Positions 1-11,912 of a stretch of 64,000 nucleotides of DNA are shown here, one piece after another. Source of the stretch: Chromobacterium phragmitis. Lineage in GTDB: Bacteria; Pseudomonadota; Gammaproteobacteria; Burkholderiales; Chromobacteriaceae. Location of the stretch: assembly GCF_003325475.1 (NCBI RefSeq), contig NZ_CP029495.1, positions 682,001 through 746,000 of the forward strand, written 5' to 3'. Every line of letters begins with the position of its first letter. Positions within the stretch are counted from its first letter, which is position 1. The notes below the pieces were generated by a model. It saw only the letters and a program-made list of their open reading frames with translations. It made no database searches and was not told the DNA's origin. Position numbers and translations under genes: made by a program.

Positions 1-1038
<1,038 letters not shown>

Positions 1039-1061
1039 GCGCCGTCTCTCGCCTCAAACAA

Positions 1062-1090
1062 GCCCCCGGATCAAGACCGGGGGCTTTTTT
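1062..1090 (+). terminator. Rho-independent terminator of icd
   Basis: GCCCCCGG and CCGGGGGC arms around a short loop, followed by a run of six T on the plus strand, 25 bases after the icd stop codon. Confidence 0.85.
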
Positions 1091-1109
1091 CATGCCTCCA
1101 CGCCATCCG

Positions 1110-2000
1110 TCACCGCCAGTCCCGCGCCAGCTCCCGCGCAGCCGCCAACACCCGCTCCCTGGCATCATTCCGCCGCTTGCCGCCGCGCCAGGCCATCATG
1201 ACCCGCCAACGCCCCGGCGCCGGCTCATCCAGTTTCAGCTCCCGCAGCACGCCCCGCGCCAACTCCTCCCTCACCGCCAGACGCGGCACAAAGGCGACAT
1301 AGCCATGCCATAAGGCCAGATCTCGCGCGGCGGTCGCCGGCTGTAGCAAATGTATGGGTTTGGCGGTCTCGCGCAGGCTGCGCAGCCGGCTCGCCAACTC
1401 GTCCGCTCCCTCGCCCCAGCTTTGCGGCGCCAGCGGGTATTGTGCCAACTGGCGCAGCGGCAGGGGCGCGGCGGACTGCGCCAGCGGATGCGCCGCGGCG
1501 GCCACTGCCGTCACCGGCGAATCGCACAAGGTCTCTAGCTCCAAGCCGGAGCCCGCCGGCCGCTGCAACACGAAGCCGACATCCAGTTCCCCTGCCAGCA
1601 GTTGCTGGATGATCCGCGGCGAATGATCGGTATCGCAACTCGCCTCCAACGGCGCATCGGCCAGCTTGTCCAGCAGAGGGCCGAACACCACGCCGGCCAA
1701 CGATGGCAAGCAAGCCATTCTGATCCGCGGCAACCCCGCTTTCCCCGACAGCCGGTTCCGCCCCTCGGCCAAAGCGTCCAACGCCGCCCGCGCGGCGGGC
1801 ATAAAGGCCAGGCAAGCTGCCGTCGGCTCCGCGCCGCGCCTATGCCGGTCGAACAACTTAGCGCCCAGCGCCGACTCCAGCGCGGCGATGCGCTGGCTGG
1901 CTTGCGGCTGCGACCATCCCCGGCGCGCCGCGGCCTGGCTGAAACTGCCCAGTTCCGCGGCATCCAGCAGCAATTCGAGATCATCCAAACTGATAGACAT
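1110..2000 (-). CDS. LysR family transcriptional regulator
   Basis: A 296-residue regulator with the LysR plan: N-terminal winged helix-turn-helix (about residues 1-60, with LLLDAAELGSFSQAAARRGWSQPQASQRIAALE) and a C-terminal effector-binding domain. The start at MSISLDDLELL gives the usual LysR N-terminus; upstream in-frame TTG codons would add an unlikely extension. It is transcribed divergently from the adjacent GNAT gene with a ~94-base shared intergenic region, the common arrangement for a LysR protein that controls its neighbour and itself. The effector cannot be told from sequence. Confidence 0.88.
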   Translation of the reverse strand: MSISLDDLELLLDAAELGSFSQAAARRGWSQPQASQRIAALESALGAKLFDRHRRGAEPTAACLAFMPAARAALDALAEGRNRLSGKAGLPRIRMACLPSLAGVVFGPLLDKLADAPLEASCDTDHSPRIIQQLLAGELDVGFVLQRPAGSGLELETLCDSPVTAVAAAAHPLAQSAAPLPLRQLAQYPLAPQSWGEGADELASRLRSLRETAKPIHLLQPATAARDLALWHGYVAFVPRLAVREELARGVLRELKLDEPAPGRWRVMMAWRGGKRRNDARERVLAAARELARDWR

Positions 2001-2094
2001 AATGAAAATCCATGGCAAACATTTCAGATAAACCATTACATGATATCTAGAACCCATACACAATGACCGTCACCATTTGGATGGACACGCCGAC

Positions 2095-2622
2095 ATGAGA
2101 TTGATCCGAACCGAACGCCTGCTGCTGCGCGCCGTCGACGCCGCCGACGCCGATGCCCTGTACGCCATTTATGGAGATCCTGAAACCAACCGATACAATC
2201 CTCACGGCCCCTATCCCTCTCTGGCGCATGCCAGACGCAAGCTCGCCGCGTGGATGGAGGGATGGGATCGATACGGTTTTGGCTGCTGGGCCGCGGCACT
2301 GACGGAAACGCCTGGCCATGTGCTGGGTTTCGGGGGGCTCAGCTGCGAAGACTACGGCGGCATCGACAGACTCAATCTTGGCTATCGCTTCGCGCCGGCG
2401 GCATGGGGGCAGGGCCTCGCCAGCGAAATGGGCGAACAGGCCTTGCGCTGCGCGTTTGGAGACTTGTCCGCGCCAACCGTCTACGCCAGGGTCAGACCCG
2501 CCAATCTGCCCTCCATCCGCGTCTTGCTGCGGCTGGGTTTCGGCCACCACGGCATGCTGCGCGACATCCCCGCCGCGCCAGCCTCTCTGGTCTACGCGCG
2601 CCATGCGCCTTCGCCGCGCTGA
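2095..2622 (+). CDS. GNAT family N-acetyltransferase (RimJ/RimL-like)
   Basis: A ~175-residue single-domain acetyltransferase. It begins MRLIRTERLLLRAVDAADADALYAIYGDPE, the typical N-terminus of the Acetyltransf_3 (RimL-like) branch, and carries the acetyl-CoA binding segment around YRFAPAAWGQGLASEMGEQAL followed by the NLPSIRVLLRLGFGHHGML segment in which Asn/Ser and the LGF motif are usual. The ATG at 2095 is preferred to an in-frame TTG 18 bases upstream because it starts exactly at the conserved region. It is divergent from the LysR gene and may be its target. Substrate is unknown; such proteins modify ribosomal proteins, other proteins or small amines. Confidence 0.85.
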   Translation: MRLIRTERLLLRAVDAADADALYAIYGDPETNRYNPHGPYPSLAHARRKLAAWMEGWDRYGFGCWAAALTETPGHVLGFGGLSCEDYGGIDRLNLGYRFAPAAWGQGLASEMGEQALRCAFGDLSAPTVYARVRPANLPSIRVLLRLGFGHHGMLRDIPAAPASLVYARHAPSPR

Positions 2623-2640
2623 CGCCGCCGCCCAAATGAA

Positions 2641-2663
2641 AAGCCCGCCATAGGCGGGCTTTG
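2641..2663. terminator. Bidirectional hairpin terminator
   Basis: AAGCCCGCC / GGCGGGCTT stem with a three-base loop between the convergent GNAT gene and cspA; A-rich on the left flank and T-rich on the right, so it can serve both strands. Confidence 0.75.
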
Positions 2664-2712
2664 AAATATGCCTTGCAGCCCACCGCGCGGCGGGGCTGAA
2701 TCCGAAAACGAC

Positions 2713-2922
2713 TTAAGCGCCGACGTTCTGGATATTGGACGCTTGCTTACCCTTCGGGCCGGACACCACCTCAAAGCTTACGCGCTGACCCTCTTTCAGG
2801 GTCTTGAAGCCTTGCATGTTGATGGCCGAGAAATGGGCGAACAAATCCTCGCCACCTTCGTCCGGGGTAATAAAGCCGAAGCCTTTCGCGTCATTGAACC
2901 ACTTCACGGTACCAAATGCCAT
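2713..2922 (-). CDS. cspA: Cold-shock domain protein
   Basis: A 69-residue CSD/OB-fold RNA chaperone of CspA type that binds single-stranded RNA and melts mRNA structure. Both RNP motifs are intact: KGFGFI (RNP1) and DLFAHFSAI (RNP2, usual form VFVHFSAI). Full family length. A good Shine-Dalgarno AAGGAAG lies seven bases before the ATG on the minus strand. It is divergent from clpS-clpA with a ~214-base spacer that presumably includes its 5' leader. Cold regulation is family knowledge and not shown by the sequence. Other csp paralogues are likely elsewhere, so the exact letter of the symbol is uncertain. Confidence 0.93.
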   Translation of the reverse strand: MAFGTVKWFNDAKGFGFITPDEGGEDLFAHFSAINMQGFKTLKEGQRVSFEVVSGPKGKQASNIQNVGA

Positions 2923-3087
2923 TTAACTTCCTTGCAAAAAAAAGGCTGGTGAAGCCGACCAACTTAGAGCTTAATAGAGTTTGACAAAATGCTGTGCCGC
3001 AAAATGCCAAACAGTTAAGCCAAGCACCAGCTGCATTTCTACGCAAGCGCGGGAGCGGCGTCAAGTCATAGCGGCCTTGCGCGCCCC

Positions 3088-3117
3088 CTTGAAAAAAAGT
3101 CTGGGGGAACCAAAATT
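3088..3117 (+). promoter_or_regulatory. Possible sigma-32-like promoter of clpS-clpA
   Basis: CTTGAAA at 3088-3094, a 15-base spacer, then CCAAAATT at 3110-3117. The -35 element matches the heat-shock consensus exactly; the -10 element (consensus CCCCATNT) matches only partly. It ends about 20 bases before the clpS start. Confidence 0.35.
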
Positions 3118-3136
3118 GAAGTGAGGCACCGTTTCC

Positions 3137-3456
3137 ATGAAAGTCGACATGTCCACCTCGGTCAAAGACGATGCCCAGCTTGAGGCGTCACGGGTTAGGG
3201 AAAACCCACCCCCGATGTATAAGGTGTTGTTATTGAACGATGATTTTACCCCGATGGACTTCGTGGTGCAGGTTCTCCAGCAGTTCTTCCACATGAACAG
3301 AGAGAAGGCCACCCACATCATGCTGCAAGTCCACACGCAAGGTCACGGCGTGTGTGGCGTTTATACCAAAGACGTGGCTGCAACGAAGGTCGAGCAGGTG
3401 TTGCAATATGCGAAAGCGCATCAGCATCCGCTTCAGTGCGTAATGGAGGAAAACTG

Positions 3457-3457
<1 letters not shown>
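3137..3457 (+). CDS. clpS: ATP-dependent Clp protease adaptor ClpS
   Basis: A 106-residue adaptor that binds the ClpA N-domain and delivers N-end-rule substrates (Leu, Phe, Tyr, Trp N-termini) to ClpAP. Family hallmarks are visible: [28 protein letters not shown], then HVNREKAT-like [26 protein letters not shown] and the terminal [12 protein letters not shown]. The flexible N-terminal extension precedes the folded core. Start could be ATG 3137 or the in-frame ATG 3149; the first has the better spaced purine-rich GAAGTGAGG. Its stop codon overlaps the clpA start (ATGA), so the two are translationally coupled. Confidence 0.96.
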
Positions 3458-5736
<2,279 letters not shown>

Positions 5737-5749
5737 GCCGCATCAGCCC

Positions 5750-5777
5750 AAACGCCCGCGCAAGCGGGCGTTTTCGT
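5750..5777. terminator. Terminator between clpA and xerD
   Basis: AAACGCCCGC / GCGGGCGTTT stem with T-rich plus-strand tail. Its A-rich left arm also makes it usable for the convergent xerD transcript. Confidence 0.8.
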
Positions 5778-5785
5778 TTCCGGGC

Positions 5786-6673
5786 TCAGCCGCGCGGATG
5801 GTGGCGCGCGTGCAGCTTCTTCAGCCGCTCGCGCGCGACGTGGGTGTAGATCTGGGTGGTGGAGATGTCGGCATGGCCCAACAGCAACTGCACTACCCGC
5901 AGGTCCGCGCCATGATTGACCAGATGGGTGGCGAAGGCGTGGCGCAGCACGTGCGGGCTGACCTTGGCCAGGCCCTGCCGGCCAGCGTACTGGGTGATCA
6001 GATGCCAGGCCATCTGCCGCGTCATCCCGGCTTTGCGCTGGGTGACAAATACCGCGTCGCACGGCAGCCCGGCCAACAGCAATGGCCGCGCCTCCTTCAA
6101 GTAGCGCAGCAGCCAGTCCTGGGCGATCTCGCCCAGCGGCACCAGCCGCTCCTTGCTGCCCTTGCCCATGGTCTTCACCACGCCGTCCAGCAGGTTCAGC
6201 TGGTTCAGCGTCATGCCCACCAATTCCGACACCCGCAAGCCGCTGGCGTACAGCGTTTCCAGCATCGCCCGGTCGCGCAGGCCCAGCGGCGTGCCGGTGT
6301 CCGGCGCGGCCAGCAGCGCCTCCACATCCACCTCGGACAAGGACTTGGGCAGGCGCTGCCCCTGCTTGGGGCTGGCCAGCCCAGCGCTGGGGTCGTCCTT
6401 GCGCGCCCCGTTGCGCGACAAATGCTGGTAATAGCGGCGCAGGGCCGAGGTCAGGCGCGCGCGGGTGGCCGGCTTCTCGCTGGCCACGCCGGCCAGCAAT
6501 GCTCTCTCCAGCTCAGCCGGAACGGCCGTTTCCAAAGCCGCTCCATCCTCTTTCAACCTGGCCGCCAGCTTGGACAAGTCGCGGCGGTAGGCTGCCAGCG
6601 TGTTCTGCGACAACCCATCCTCCAGCCACAGCTGGTCGAGGAAGGCGTCGATGCTGTCTTTAGACGAGCTCAT
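5786..6673 (-). CDS. xerD: Site-specific tyrosine recombinase XerD
   Basis: A 295-residue recombinase that, with XerC, resolves chromosome dimers at dif under FtsK control. The full tyrosine-recombinase active site is present: R147 (SGLRVSEL), K171 (GKGSKER), H241 and R244 (HVLRHAFATHL), H267 (LLGHADIST) and the nucleophile Y276 (TQIYTHV). The N-terminal SAM-like core-binding domain covers about 1-95. The C-terminus RERLKKLHARHHPRG is distinctly XerD-like rather than XerC-like. The start at MSSSKDSID lies 14 bases inside the end of ogt, so the two genes overlap and are probably co-transcribed. Confidence 0.94.
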   Translation of the reverse strand: MSSSKDSIDAFLDQLWLEDGLSQNTLAAYRRDLSKLAARLKEDGAALETAVPAELERALLAGVASEKPATRARLTSALRRYYQHLSRNGARKDDPSAGLASPKQGQRLPKSLSEVDVEALLAAPDTGTPLGLRDRAMLETLYASGLRVSELVGMTLNQLNLLDGVVKTMGKGSKERLVPLGEIAQDWLLRYLKEARPLLLAGLPCDAVFVTQRKAGMTRQMAWHLITQYAGRQGLAKVSPHVLRHAFATHLVNHGADLRVVQLLLGHADISTTQIYTHVARERLKKLHARHHPRG

Positions 6674-7124
6674 GCCGCAACAGCCATTTCTTGATGTCCA
6701 GCGTCTCATCGCCGGTGGACTGGTTGAAGCCGCCCAGGCCAGCGCTCGCCACCACCCGGTGGCAAGGCACGATGATGGGGATGGGATTGCGGCCGCAGGC
6801 GCCGCCGACGGCGCGCGGCGATGATGACAAGTCTCGGGACAGGTCCTGATAGCGCCGCGTCTCGCCGCAGGGAATCGCCGCAATCCGCTCCCAAACCCGC
6901 AGCTGGTACGGCGTGCCGGCCAGCCGCCGCGGCACGGTGAAGACATGGCGCGGATCGGCGTAATAAGCGTCCAGCTGCCGCGCCACTTCCGCCTCCAGAC
7001 TACCCGGCTCGGGAGGGCGCAACGCCGCGCCCGCCGGCAGAAATCGCAGTTCGCGCAATTCGCCGGCTTCGCAGCGCATGCCTAAGCGCCCGAACGGCGC
7101 GGCGATCACCACCCGATAGTCCAT
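6660..7124 (-). CDS. ogt: Methylated-DNA--protein-cysteine methyltransferase
   Basis: A 154-residue suicide enzyme that removes the methyl group from O6-methylguanine (and O4-methylthymine) onto its own cysteine. The active-site motif PCHRV is intact with C121, preceded by NPIPIIVP. The arginine-finger helix region TPYQLRVWERIAAIPCGETRRYQDLS matches the family. There is no Ada-type regulatory zinc domain, so it is an Ogt/MGMT-type protein. The GGACGRNP segment has Cys where Ala is usual. The start MDYRVV is preferred to an in-frame codon 33 bases upstream. It overlaps xerD downstream. Confidence 0.92.
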   Translation of the reverse strand: MDYRVVIAAPFGRLGMRCEAGELRELRFLPAGAALRPPEPGSLEAEVARQLDAYYADPRHVFTVPRRLAGTPYQLRVWERIAAIPCGETRRYQDLSRDLSSSPRAVGGACGRNPIPIIVPCHRVVASAGLGGFNQSTGDETLDIKKWLLRHELV

Positions 7125-7136
7125 TCCCTTCCCCCA

Positions 7137-7168
7137 ATGAAAAAAGCGCAAGGCCAAGCCTTGCGCTT
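7137..7168 (-). terminator. Terminator of the rpsP-rimM-trmD-rplS operon
   Basis: GCGCAAGGC / GCCTTGCGC stem with a TTG loop followed by a run of six T on the minus strand, about 30 bases after the rplS stop. Confidence 0.85.
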
Positions 7169-7195
7169 TGATGATAGCGGCTGTCGCCGGCAGGA

Positions 7196-7564
7196 TTAAC
7201 CCTGCTTGCGGGCCGGCAGCTTTTCCTTGATGCGTGCGGACTTGCCGGTACGACCACGCAGGTAGTACAGCTTGGCGCGACGCACGTCGCCGCGGCGCTT
7301 CACTTCAACGGAAGCCACCAGCGGGGAGTAGGTCTGGAAGGTACGCTCAACGCCTTCGCCGGCGGACATCTTGCGCACGGTGAACGCGCTGTTCAGGCCG
7401 CGGTTACGCTTGGCGATCACAACGCCTTCGTAAGCCTGCAGACGCTCGCGGTTGCCTTCCTTTACCTTGACTTGAACCACGACGGTATCGCCCGGGGCGA
7501 ATTCCGGCAGGGTCTTGCCCAGGCGTGCGATTTCTTCTTGCTCGAGTTTCTGGATCAGATCCAT
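7196..7564 (-). CDS. rplS: 50S ribosomal protein L19
   Basis: A 122-residue ribosomal protein located at the 30S-50S interface. It shows the family core: [35 protein letters not shown], then [21 protein letters not shown] and the basic [29 protein letters not shown]. It is the last gene of the conserved rpsP-rimM-trmD-rplS operon, three bases after trmD, and is followed by a strong terminator. Confidence 0.98.
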
Positions 7565-7567
7565 GTT

Positions 7568-8335
7568 TTACTCCGGTTTTTTGCGGATATCTTGTTCCTG
7601 CTGGTACTCCGCCAGCAGCCGAGATTCCTGTTTTGTCAAAACGCGGTCTTGCAGCAGCTCGGGGCGACGTTGCCACGTGCGCCCCAGCGACTGCTTGAGC
7701 CGCCATTTGGCGATCAGGGCATGATTACCGGACAACAGCACGTCCGGCACCCGCATGCCTCGATACTCTTCGGGTCGGGTGTAATGCGGGCAGTCCAGCA
7801 GACCGTCCACAAATGAGTCTTCGTACGCCGATTGGGCGTCGTTCAATACGCCCGGCAGCAGCCGGACCACCGCGTCGGCCAGCACCATCGCCGGCAATTC
7901 GCCGCCCGACAGCACGTAATCGCCGATCGAGATTTCCTCATCGACCTGGGTGGCGATCAGCCGCTCGTCTATGCCTTCGTAGCGGCCGCACAGCAGGATC
8001 AGGCCTTGCCGCTGCGATAGCTCCGCCGCCTTGGCGTGGCTGAGCCTGACGCCTTGCGGCGACAGGTAGACCACGTGACTGGCTTCGACGCCGGCCTCGC
8101 GCTGGCGCGCGCGCGCGGCGTCTATCGCCTGCTCCAGCGGTTCGATCTGCATCACCATGCCGGGACCGCCGCCATAAGGCCGGTCGTCCACCCGACGATA
8201 ATTGTCGTGGGTGAAGTCGCGCGGATTCCAGGCTTTGAAATGCCAGAGACCCAAGTCAAGCGCCCGCTGGCTGACGCCAAAGCGGGCAATCGAATCGAAC
8301 ATCTCCGGGAACAGCGTCACCGCGTCGATCTGCAT
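7568..8335 (-). CDS. trmD: tRNA (guanine-N1)-methyltransferase
   Basis: A 255-residue SPOUT-class enzyme that methylates G37 of tRNAs carrying G36, protecting against +1 frameshifting. It shows [15 protein letters not shown] at the N-terminus, the [13 protein letters not shown] loop, the trefoil-knot AdoMet site [15 protein letters not shown], and [29 protein letters not shown]. Normal length. The start ATG shares one base with the rimM stop (TGATG), and rplS begins three bases after its end, so it is translationally coupled inside the operon. Confidence 0.98.
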   Translation of the reverse strand: MQIDAVTLFPEMFDSIARFGVSQRALDLGLWHFKAWNPRDFTHDNYRRVDDRPYGGGPGMVMQIEPLEQAIDAARARQREAGVEASHVVYLSPQGVRLSHAKAAELSQRQGLILLCGRYEGIDERLIATQVDEEISIGDYVLSGGELPAMVLADAVVRLLPGVLNDAQSAYEDSFVDGLLDCPHYTRPEEYRGMRVPDVLLSGNHALIAKWRLKQSLGRTWQRRPELLQDRVLTKQESRLLAEYQQEQDIRKKPE

Positions 8336-8844
8336 CAGTAATCCAGACCCCAGTCCACCAGGATGCGGCCTTCGGCCGGCACCACGTCCAGCACATACTG
8401 TTCCACGAACGGAATCAGCCGCTGCTGGCCATCGTCGCCCTTCACCACCAGCACGTCGTTGGCGCCGGTTTCGAGCAGATTGTCCACCTTGCCAAGCGTT
8501 TCGCCCTGCTGATTGACCACGGTCAGACCCATCAGGTCGTTCCAGTAGTACTCGTCATCAGCGGGAGCCGGCAGTTCGCTGCGCGGAACCGCGATCTGCG
8601 AACCGCGCAACAACTCGGCGGCATCTCTGCCTTCGACGCCTTCCAGCTTGGCGGCGAGCGCCTTGGGCTGGACTGCGCCGTTCTCAAATGTATACGGCTT
8701 CCAGCTGCCGTTCTTGCCCAGCCACCAGACCGGGTAATCGAACAGGCCGTCAGCGTATTCGGTATCGGCGTGGATTTTCACCCAGCCTTTGATACCGAAG
8801 GCGCCGCGCACAAAGCCCATTACTACGAGATCTTCGTCGCGCAT
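8335..8844 (-). CDS. rimM: 16S rRNA processing protein RimM
   Basis: A 169-residue 30S assembly factor that binds ribosomal protein S19 and helps mature the 3' domain of 16S rRNA. It shows the RimM N-domain start [39 protein letters not shown] and the PRC-barrel C-domain with [39 protein letters not shown] and the terminal [22 protein letters not shown]. Second gene of the operon, coupled to trmD by a one-base overlap. Confidence 0.97.
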   Translation of the reverse strand: MRDEDLVVMGFVRGAFGIKGWVKIHADTEYADGLFDYPVWWLGKNGSWKPYTFENGAVQPKALAAKLEGVEGRDAAELLRGSQIAVPRSELPAPADDEYYWNDLMGLTVVNQQGETLGKVDNLLETGANDVLVVKGDDGQQRLIPFVEQYVLDVVPAEGRILVDWGLDY

Positions 8845-8878
8845 GCGCCCAATTCCGTCTTGTTGTCGGATAGCCGGA

Positions 8879-9130
8879 TTAAGCGGCTACGACTTTCTGC
8901 TCTTTCAGCAGCTTGGCAACGGAGTCGGACAGCTGTGCGCCAACGCCGACCCAGTAGTTCAGACGGTCCATGGTGAAACGGACGCGCTCTTGCTTCTCGT
9001 TGGCTACCGGGTTGTAGAAGCCAACGCGCTCGATGAAGCGACCGTCACGACGGTTGCGGGAATCGGTCACCACGATGTTGTAGAACGGACGGTTCTTGGC
9101 GCCGCCGCGGGCCAGACGAATCACTACCAT
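8879..9130 (-). CDS. rpsP: 30S ribosomal protein S16
   Basis: An 83-residue ribosomal protein starting [21 protein letters not shown], followed by [12 protein letters not shown] and [22 protein letters not shown], all standard for S16. An in-frame upstream codon would add 14 residues but is not consistent with the family. First gene of the rpsP-rimM-trmD-rplS operon, with a recognisable sigma-70 promoter about 45 bases upstream. Confidence 0.98.
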   Translation of the reverse strand: MVVIRLARGGAKNRPFYNIVVTDSRNRRDGRFIERVGFYNPVANEKQERVRFTMDRLNYWVGVGAQLSDSVAKLLKEQKVVAA

Positions 9131-9173
9131 TGTCGATTGTCCTTGAAAAAAACTGGATATAGAAAAGCCCACG

Positions 9174-9203
9174 ATTTTATGGCAGATTTCCCTTATCTTG
9201 CAA
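9174..9203 (-). promoter_or_regulatory. Probable sigma-70 promoter of the rpsP operon
   Basis: Minus strand TTGCAA (9203-9198), 18-base spacer, TAAAAT (9179-9174). Located between the end of the acetyltransferase gene and rpsP. Confidence 0.55.
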
Positions 9204-9236
9204 GCGCTTAATGCAAGACCGTCCAGAAGCGTCCGC

Positions 9237-11912
9237 TTACAGCGTCTTCAGCACCAGCGTCAACGCCCTGTCCTCGGGGTGCGGCTCGACGCTAAATCCC
9301 AGTTTATGCATCAGTTTCAGCATGCCCTTGTTGCCGGCCAGCACTTCTCCGCGCATCAGTTTCAACCCCTGCTCGCGCGCCGCGTCGAACAAGGCCTGCA
9401 GCAGCAAGGTGCCGATGCCGCGTCCCTGCCAGTCGTCAGCCACCTCCAGCGCGAACTCGCAGGCCTCATTGTCCGGATCGGTGATGAAGCGCGCGACCGC
9501 CAGCATCTCCTCGCCGCCATCGCCTTCGCGCGTCATCGCCAGCGCCATCTCGCGGTCGTAGTCGAGCTGGGTGAAGCGGACCAGCATGCTTTGCGACAAC
9601 TGCTTGATGCTGGAAAGGTAGCGGTTGTAGCGGCTTTCTTCCGACAGATTGCGGACGAAGGCCTGCTGCATGTCCGCGTCTTCGGGCCGAATCGGCCGTA
9701 TCATCACCGGCGTGCCGTCTCGCAGCTTGGCGCACACCACCATATGTGTGGGATAAGGCATGATGGCCATGTGGCCGTAGCGCTTCTGGTCCGCGCGCGC
9801 GGGGCCGACGAAGATGCGCGCGTCCAGCGCGATCACCCCCTGCTCGTCCGCCACCAGCGGATTGATGTCCATCTCCCTCAACTGCGGCAGCTCGCACACC
9901 ATTTCCGATACCTGCAGCAGCACGTGGCGCAATTCGTCCACATCCACCGGCGGCAGGTTCTTGAACGGGCCCAGCAATTGGCCGATGCGGGTCTGGCCTA
10001 TCATGCTGTCCACCAAATAATCATTCAGCGGCGGCAAAGACAGCGCCAGATCGCGCATCACCTCCACCGCGATGCCGCCGGCGCCGAAGGCGATCACCGG
10101 ACCGAGGCCGGCGTCGCGCGCCACGCCCACCATCAGCTCGCGCGCGAAGCGGCGCTTGCGCATCGGCTGCACCGACACGCCGTCGACGCGGGCATCCGGC
10201 CGCGCCTGGCGGGTGCGGGCGATGATGGCGTCGAAGGCGGCGCGCAGCGTCTCCTCGTTGCTGATATTGAGCTCCACGCCGCCGACGTCGGACTTGTAGA
10301 TGATGTCCGGCGAGTCGATCTTCAGCACCACCGGATAGCCTATCTTGGCCGCCTGCTTGACCGCCTGGTCGGCGGTGCGGGCCAGCGTGGTCGGATTGAC
10401 CGGAATATGGAAGGCCGCCAGCACCTGCTTGGATTCGCGCTCCGACAGCACGGTGCGGCCTTCGGCCAGCGCCGCGTCCAGCACCTTGCGCGCGGTGGCC
10501 ACGTCCGGATCCCGGTGGCCGCTTTCCAGCGGGCCCGGCGTCTGCAGCAGCAGCTGCTGGTTATGCTGGTAGGCGGCCAGGTGGCGGAATACCTCGATGC
10601 CGTACTCCGGCGCGCGGAAGTGGGCGCACTTGGCCTTGGAGAACAATTCGCGGCTTTCCGATACCTTGGCGTCGCCCAGCCAGGACAGGAACAGCGGCTT
10701 GGACGTCTCCCGCTGCAAACCTATCATCAGCTGCGCGGTGGTCAGGTGGTCGGTGCCCGCCTGCGGCGTGAAGATCACCATCACGCCGTCGACGTTGCGG
10801 TCGTCGACGCAGGCCTTGACCGCGGTGCGAAAACGCATCGGACTGGCGTCGCCGATGATGTCCAGCGGATTGCCGCGCGACCAGTTGCGCGGCAGCACGC
10901 TGTCCAGCAGCTTGATCGTGCCCTCGCTCAGCTTAGCCAGCTCCACGCCGTAATCGATGGCGCTGTCGGCCGCCAGCATGCCGGGGCCGAAGCCGTTGGT
11001 GACGATGGCCAGCCGCTTGCCGCCCACCCTATAGTTGGCCGCCAGCACCTTGGCGGCGGTGAACAGCTGGGCGATGGAGGACACCCTGAGCACGCCGGCG
11101 CGCGCCAGCGCGGCGTCGAAGGCGTCGCCGCTGGCCACCAGATTGCTGGCGTGGGTCAAGCCGCTGGCGTCGTTTTCGAAGCGGCCGGACTTGATCACCA
11201 CCACCGGTTTGGTGCGGGCGGCGGCGCGAAGCGCCGACATGAAGCGGCGCGCGTCGTGAATGTGGTGAACATGCAACAGGATGCCCTGGGTGGCGTTGTC
11301 CGCCACCAGGTAATCGAGAATCTCGCCGAAGCTGACATCCAGCGCGCCGCCCAGCGAGATCACGCTGGAAAAACCGATTTCCTTGCTATCCGCCCAGTCC
11401 AGCATCGCCGCGCACAAGGCCGACGATTCCGACACCAGCGCCAGATTGCCCGGCCGCACCTTGCCGCTGTAATTGCTGGCGTTGAAGCCAGCCACCGGCC
11501 GCATCAACCCCAACACGTTGGGCCCCAGCAGGCGGATGCCGAAATGGCGGGCGATGGACAGCGCTTCGTTGATCAGTTCCTGCTCCAGTTGCTCGCTGTC
11601 TGAAAACTCCTTGGCCAGCAATACCGCCTTGACGCCCTTCTTGCCGCAATCCTTGATCACGGCCGGCAGCGAGCGGATCGCCGTCACCACCACCGCAAGG
11701 TCCACCGGCTCCTCGATCTGCCGCACCGAGGCCACCGCCGGCATGCCGCCCACCACCTTGTGATTGAGGTTGACAGGGAACAGCTTGCCCTGGAAGGAAC
11801 TGGCCAGCAGATTGGCGAACACCGCCTGGCCGATCGAGCCCGGCCGGTCGCTGGCGCCGACCACGGCCACAGTGCGCGGGGAGAACAGCGGGGTCAGGTA
11901 ATGCGGCCTCAT
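9237..11912 (-). CDS. Pat/YfiQ-type protein lysine acetyltransferase (NDP-forming acyl-CoA synthetase-like with C-terminal GNAT)
   Basis: An 891-residue protein with the architecture of Salmonella Pat / E. coli PatZ. From the N-terminus: CoA-binding Rossmann domain ([26 protein letters not shown], about 10-130), succinyl-CoA-ligase-like domains, an ATP-grasp region (about 480-700, [21 protein letters not shown]), and a C-terminal GNAT domain (about 730-891) with [24 protein letters not shown] as acetyl-CoA site. Family members acetylate acetyl-CoA synthetase and other metabolic enzymes, linking metabolism to acyl-CoA state. It overlaps the upstream cation-efflux gene by four bases (ATGA), an unusual partnership. 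No strong terminator is seen after it. Confidence 0.9.
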   Translation of the reverse strand: MRPHYLTPLFSPRTVAVVGASDRPGSIGQAVFANLLASSFQGKLFPVNLNHKVVGGMPAVASVRQIEEPVDLAVVVTAIRSLPAVIKDCGKKGVKAVLLAKEFSDSEQLEQELINEALSIARHFGIRLLGPNVLGLMRPVAGFNASNYSGKVRPGNLALVSESSALCAAMLDWADSKEIGFSSVISLGGALDVSFGEILDYLVADNATQGILLHVHHIHDARRFMSALRAAARTKPVVVIKSGRFENDASGLTHASNLVASGDAFDAALARAGVLRVSSIAQLFTAAKVLAANYRVGGKRLAIVTNGFGPGMLAADSAIDYGVELAKLSEGTIKLLDSVLPRNWSRGNPLDIIGDASPMRFRTAVKACVDDRNVDGVMVIFTPQAGTDHLTTAQLMIGLQRETSKPLFLSWLGDAKVSESRELFSKAKCAHFRAPEYGIEVFRHLAAYQHNQQLLLQTPGPLESGHRDPDVATARKVLDAALAEGRTVLSERESKQVLAAFHIPVNPTTLARTADQAVKQAAKIGYPVVLKIDSPDIIYKSDVGGVELNISNEETLRAAFDAIIARTRQARPDARVDGVSVQPMRKRRFARELMVGVARDAGLGPVIAFGAGGIAVEVMRDLALSLPPLNDYLVDSMIGQTRIGQLLGPFKNLPPVDVDELRHVLLQVSEMVCELPQLREMDINPLVADEQGVIALDARIFVGPARADQKRYGHMAIMPYPTHMVVCAKLRDGTPVMIRPIRPEDADMQQAFVRNLSEESRYNRYLSSIKQLSQSMLVRFTQLDYDREMALAMTREGDGGEEMLAVARFITDPDNEACEFALEVADDWQGRGIGTLLLQALFDAAREQGLKLMRGEVLAGNKGMLKLMHKLGFSVEPHPEDRALTLVLKTL

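Noticed and set aside
9196..9216. CTTGCA...TGCAAG hairpin after the Pat-type gene as terminator
   Set aside because: No T-run on the minus strand and it overlaps the better-supported rpsP promoter.
9198..11603. Long plus-strand ORF antisense to the Pat-type gene
   Set aside because: GC-rich third-position bias leaves the antisense frame open; the product is His/Arg/Gln-rich without any motif, while the minus-strand protein is a full-length Pat homologue.
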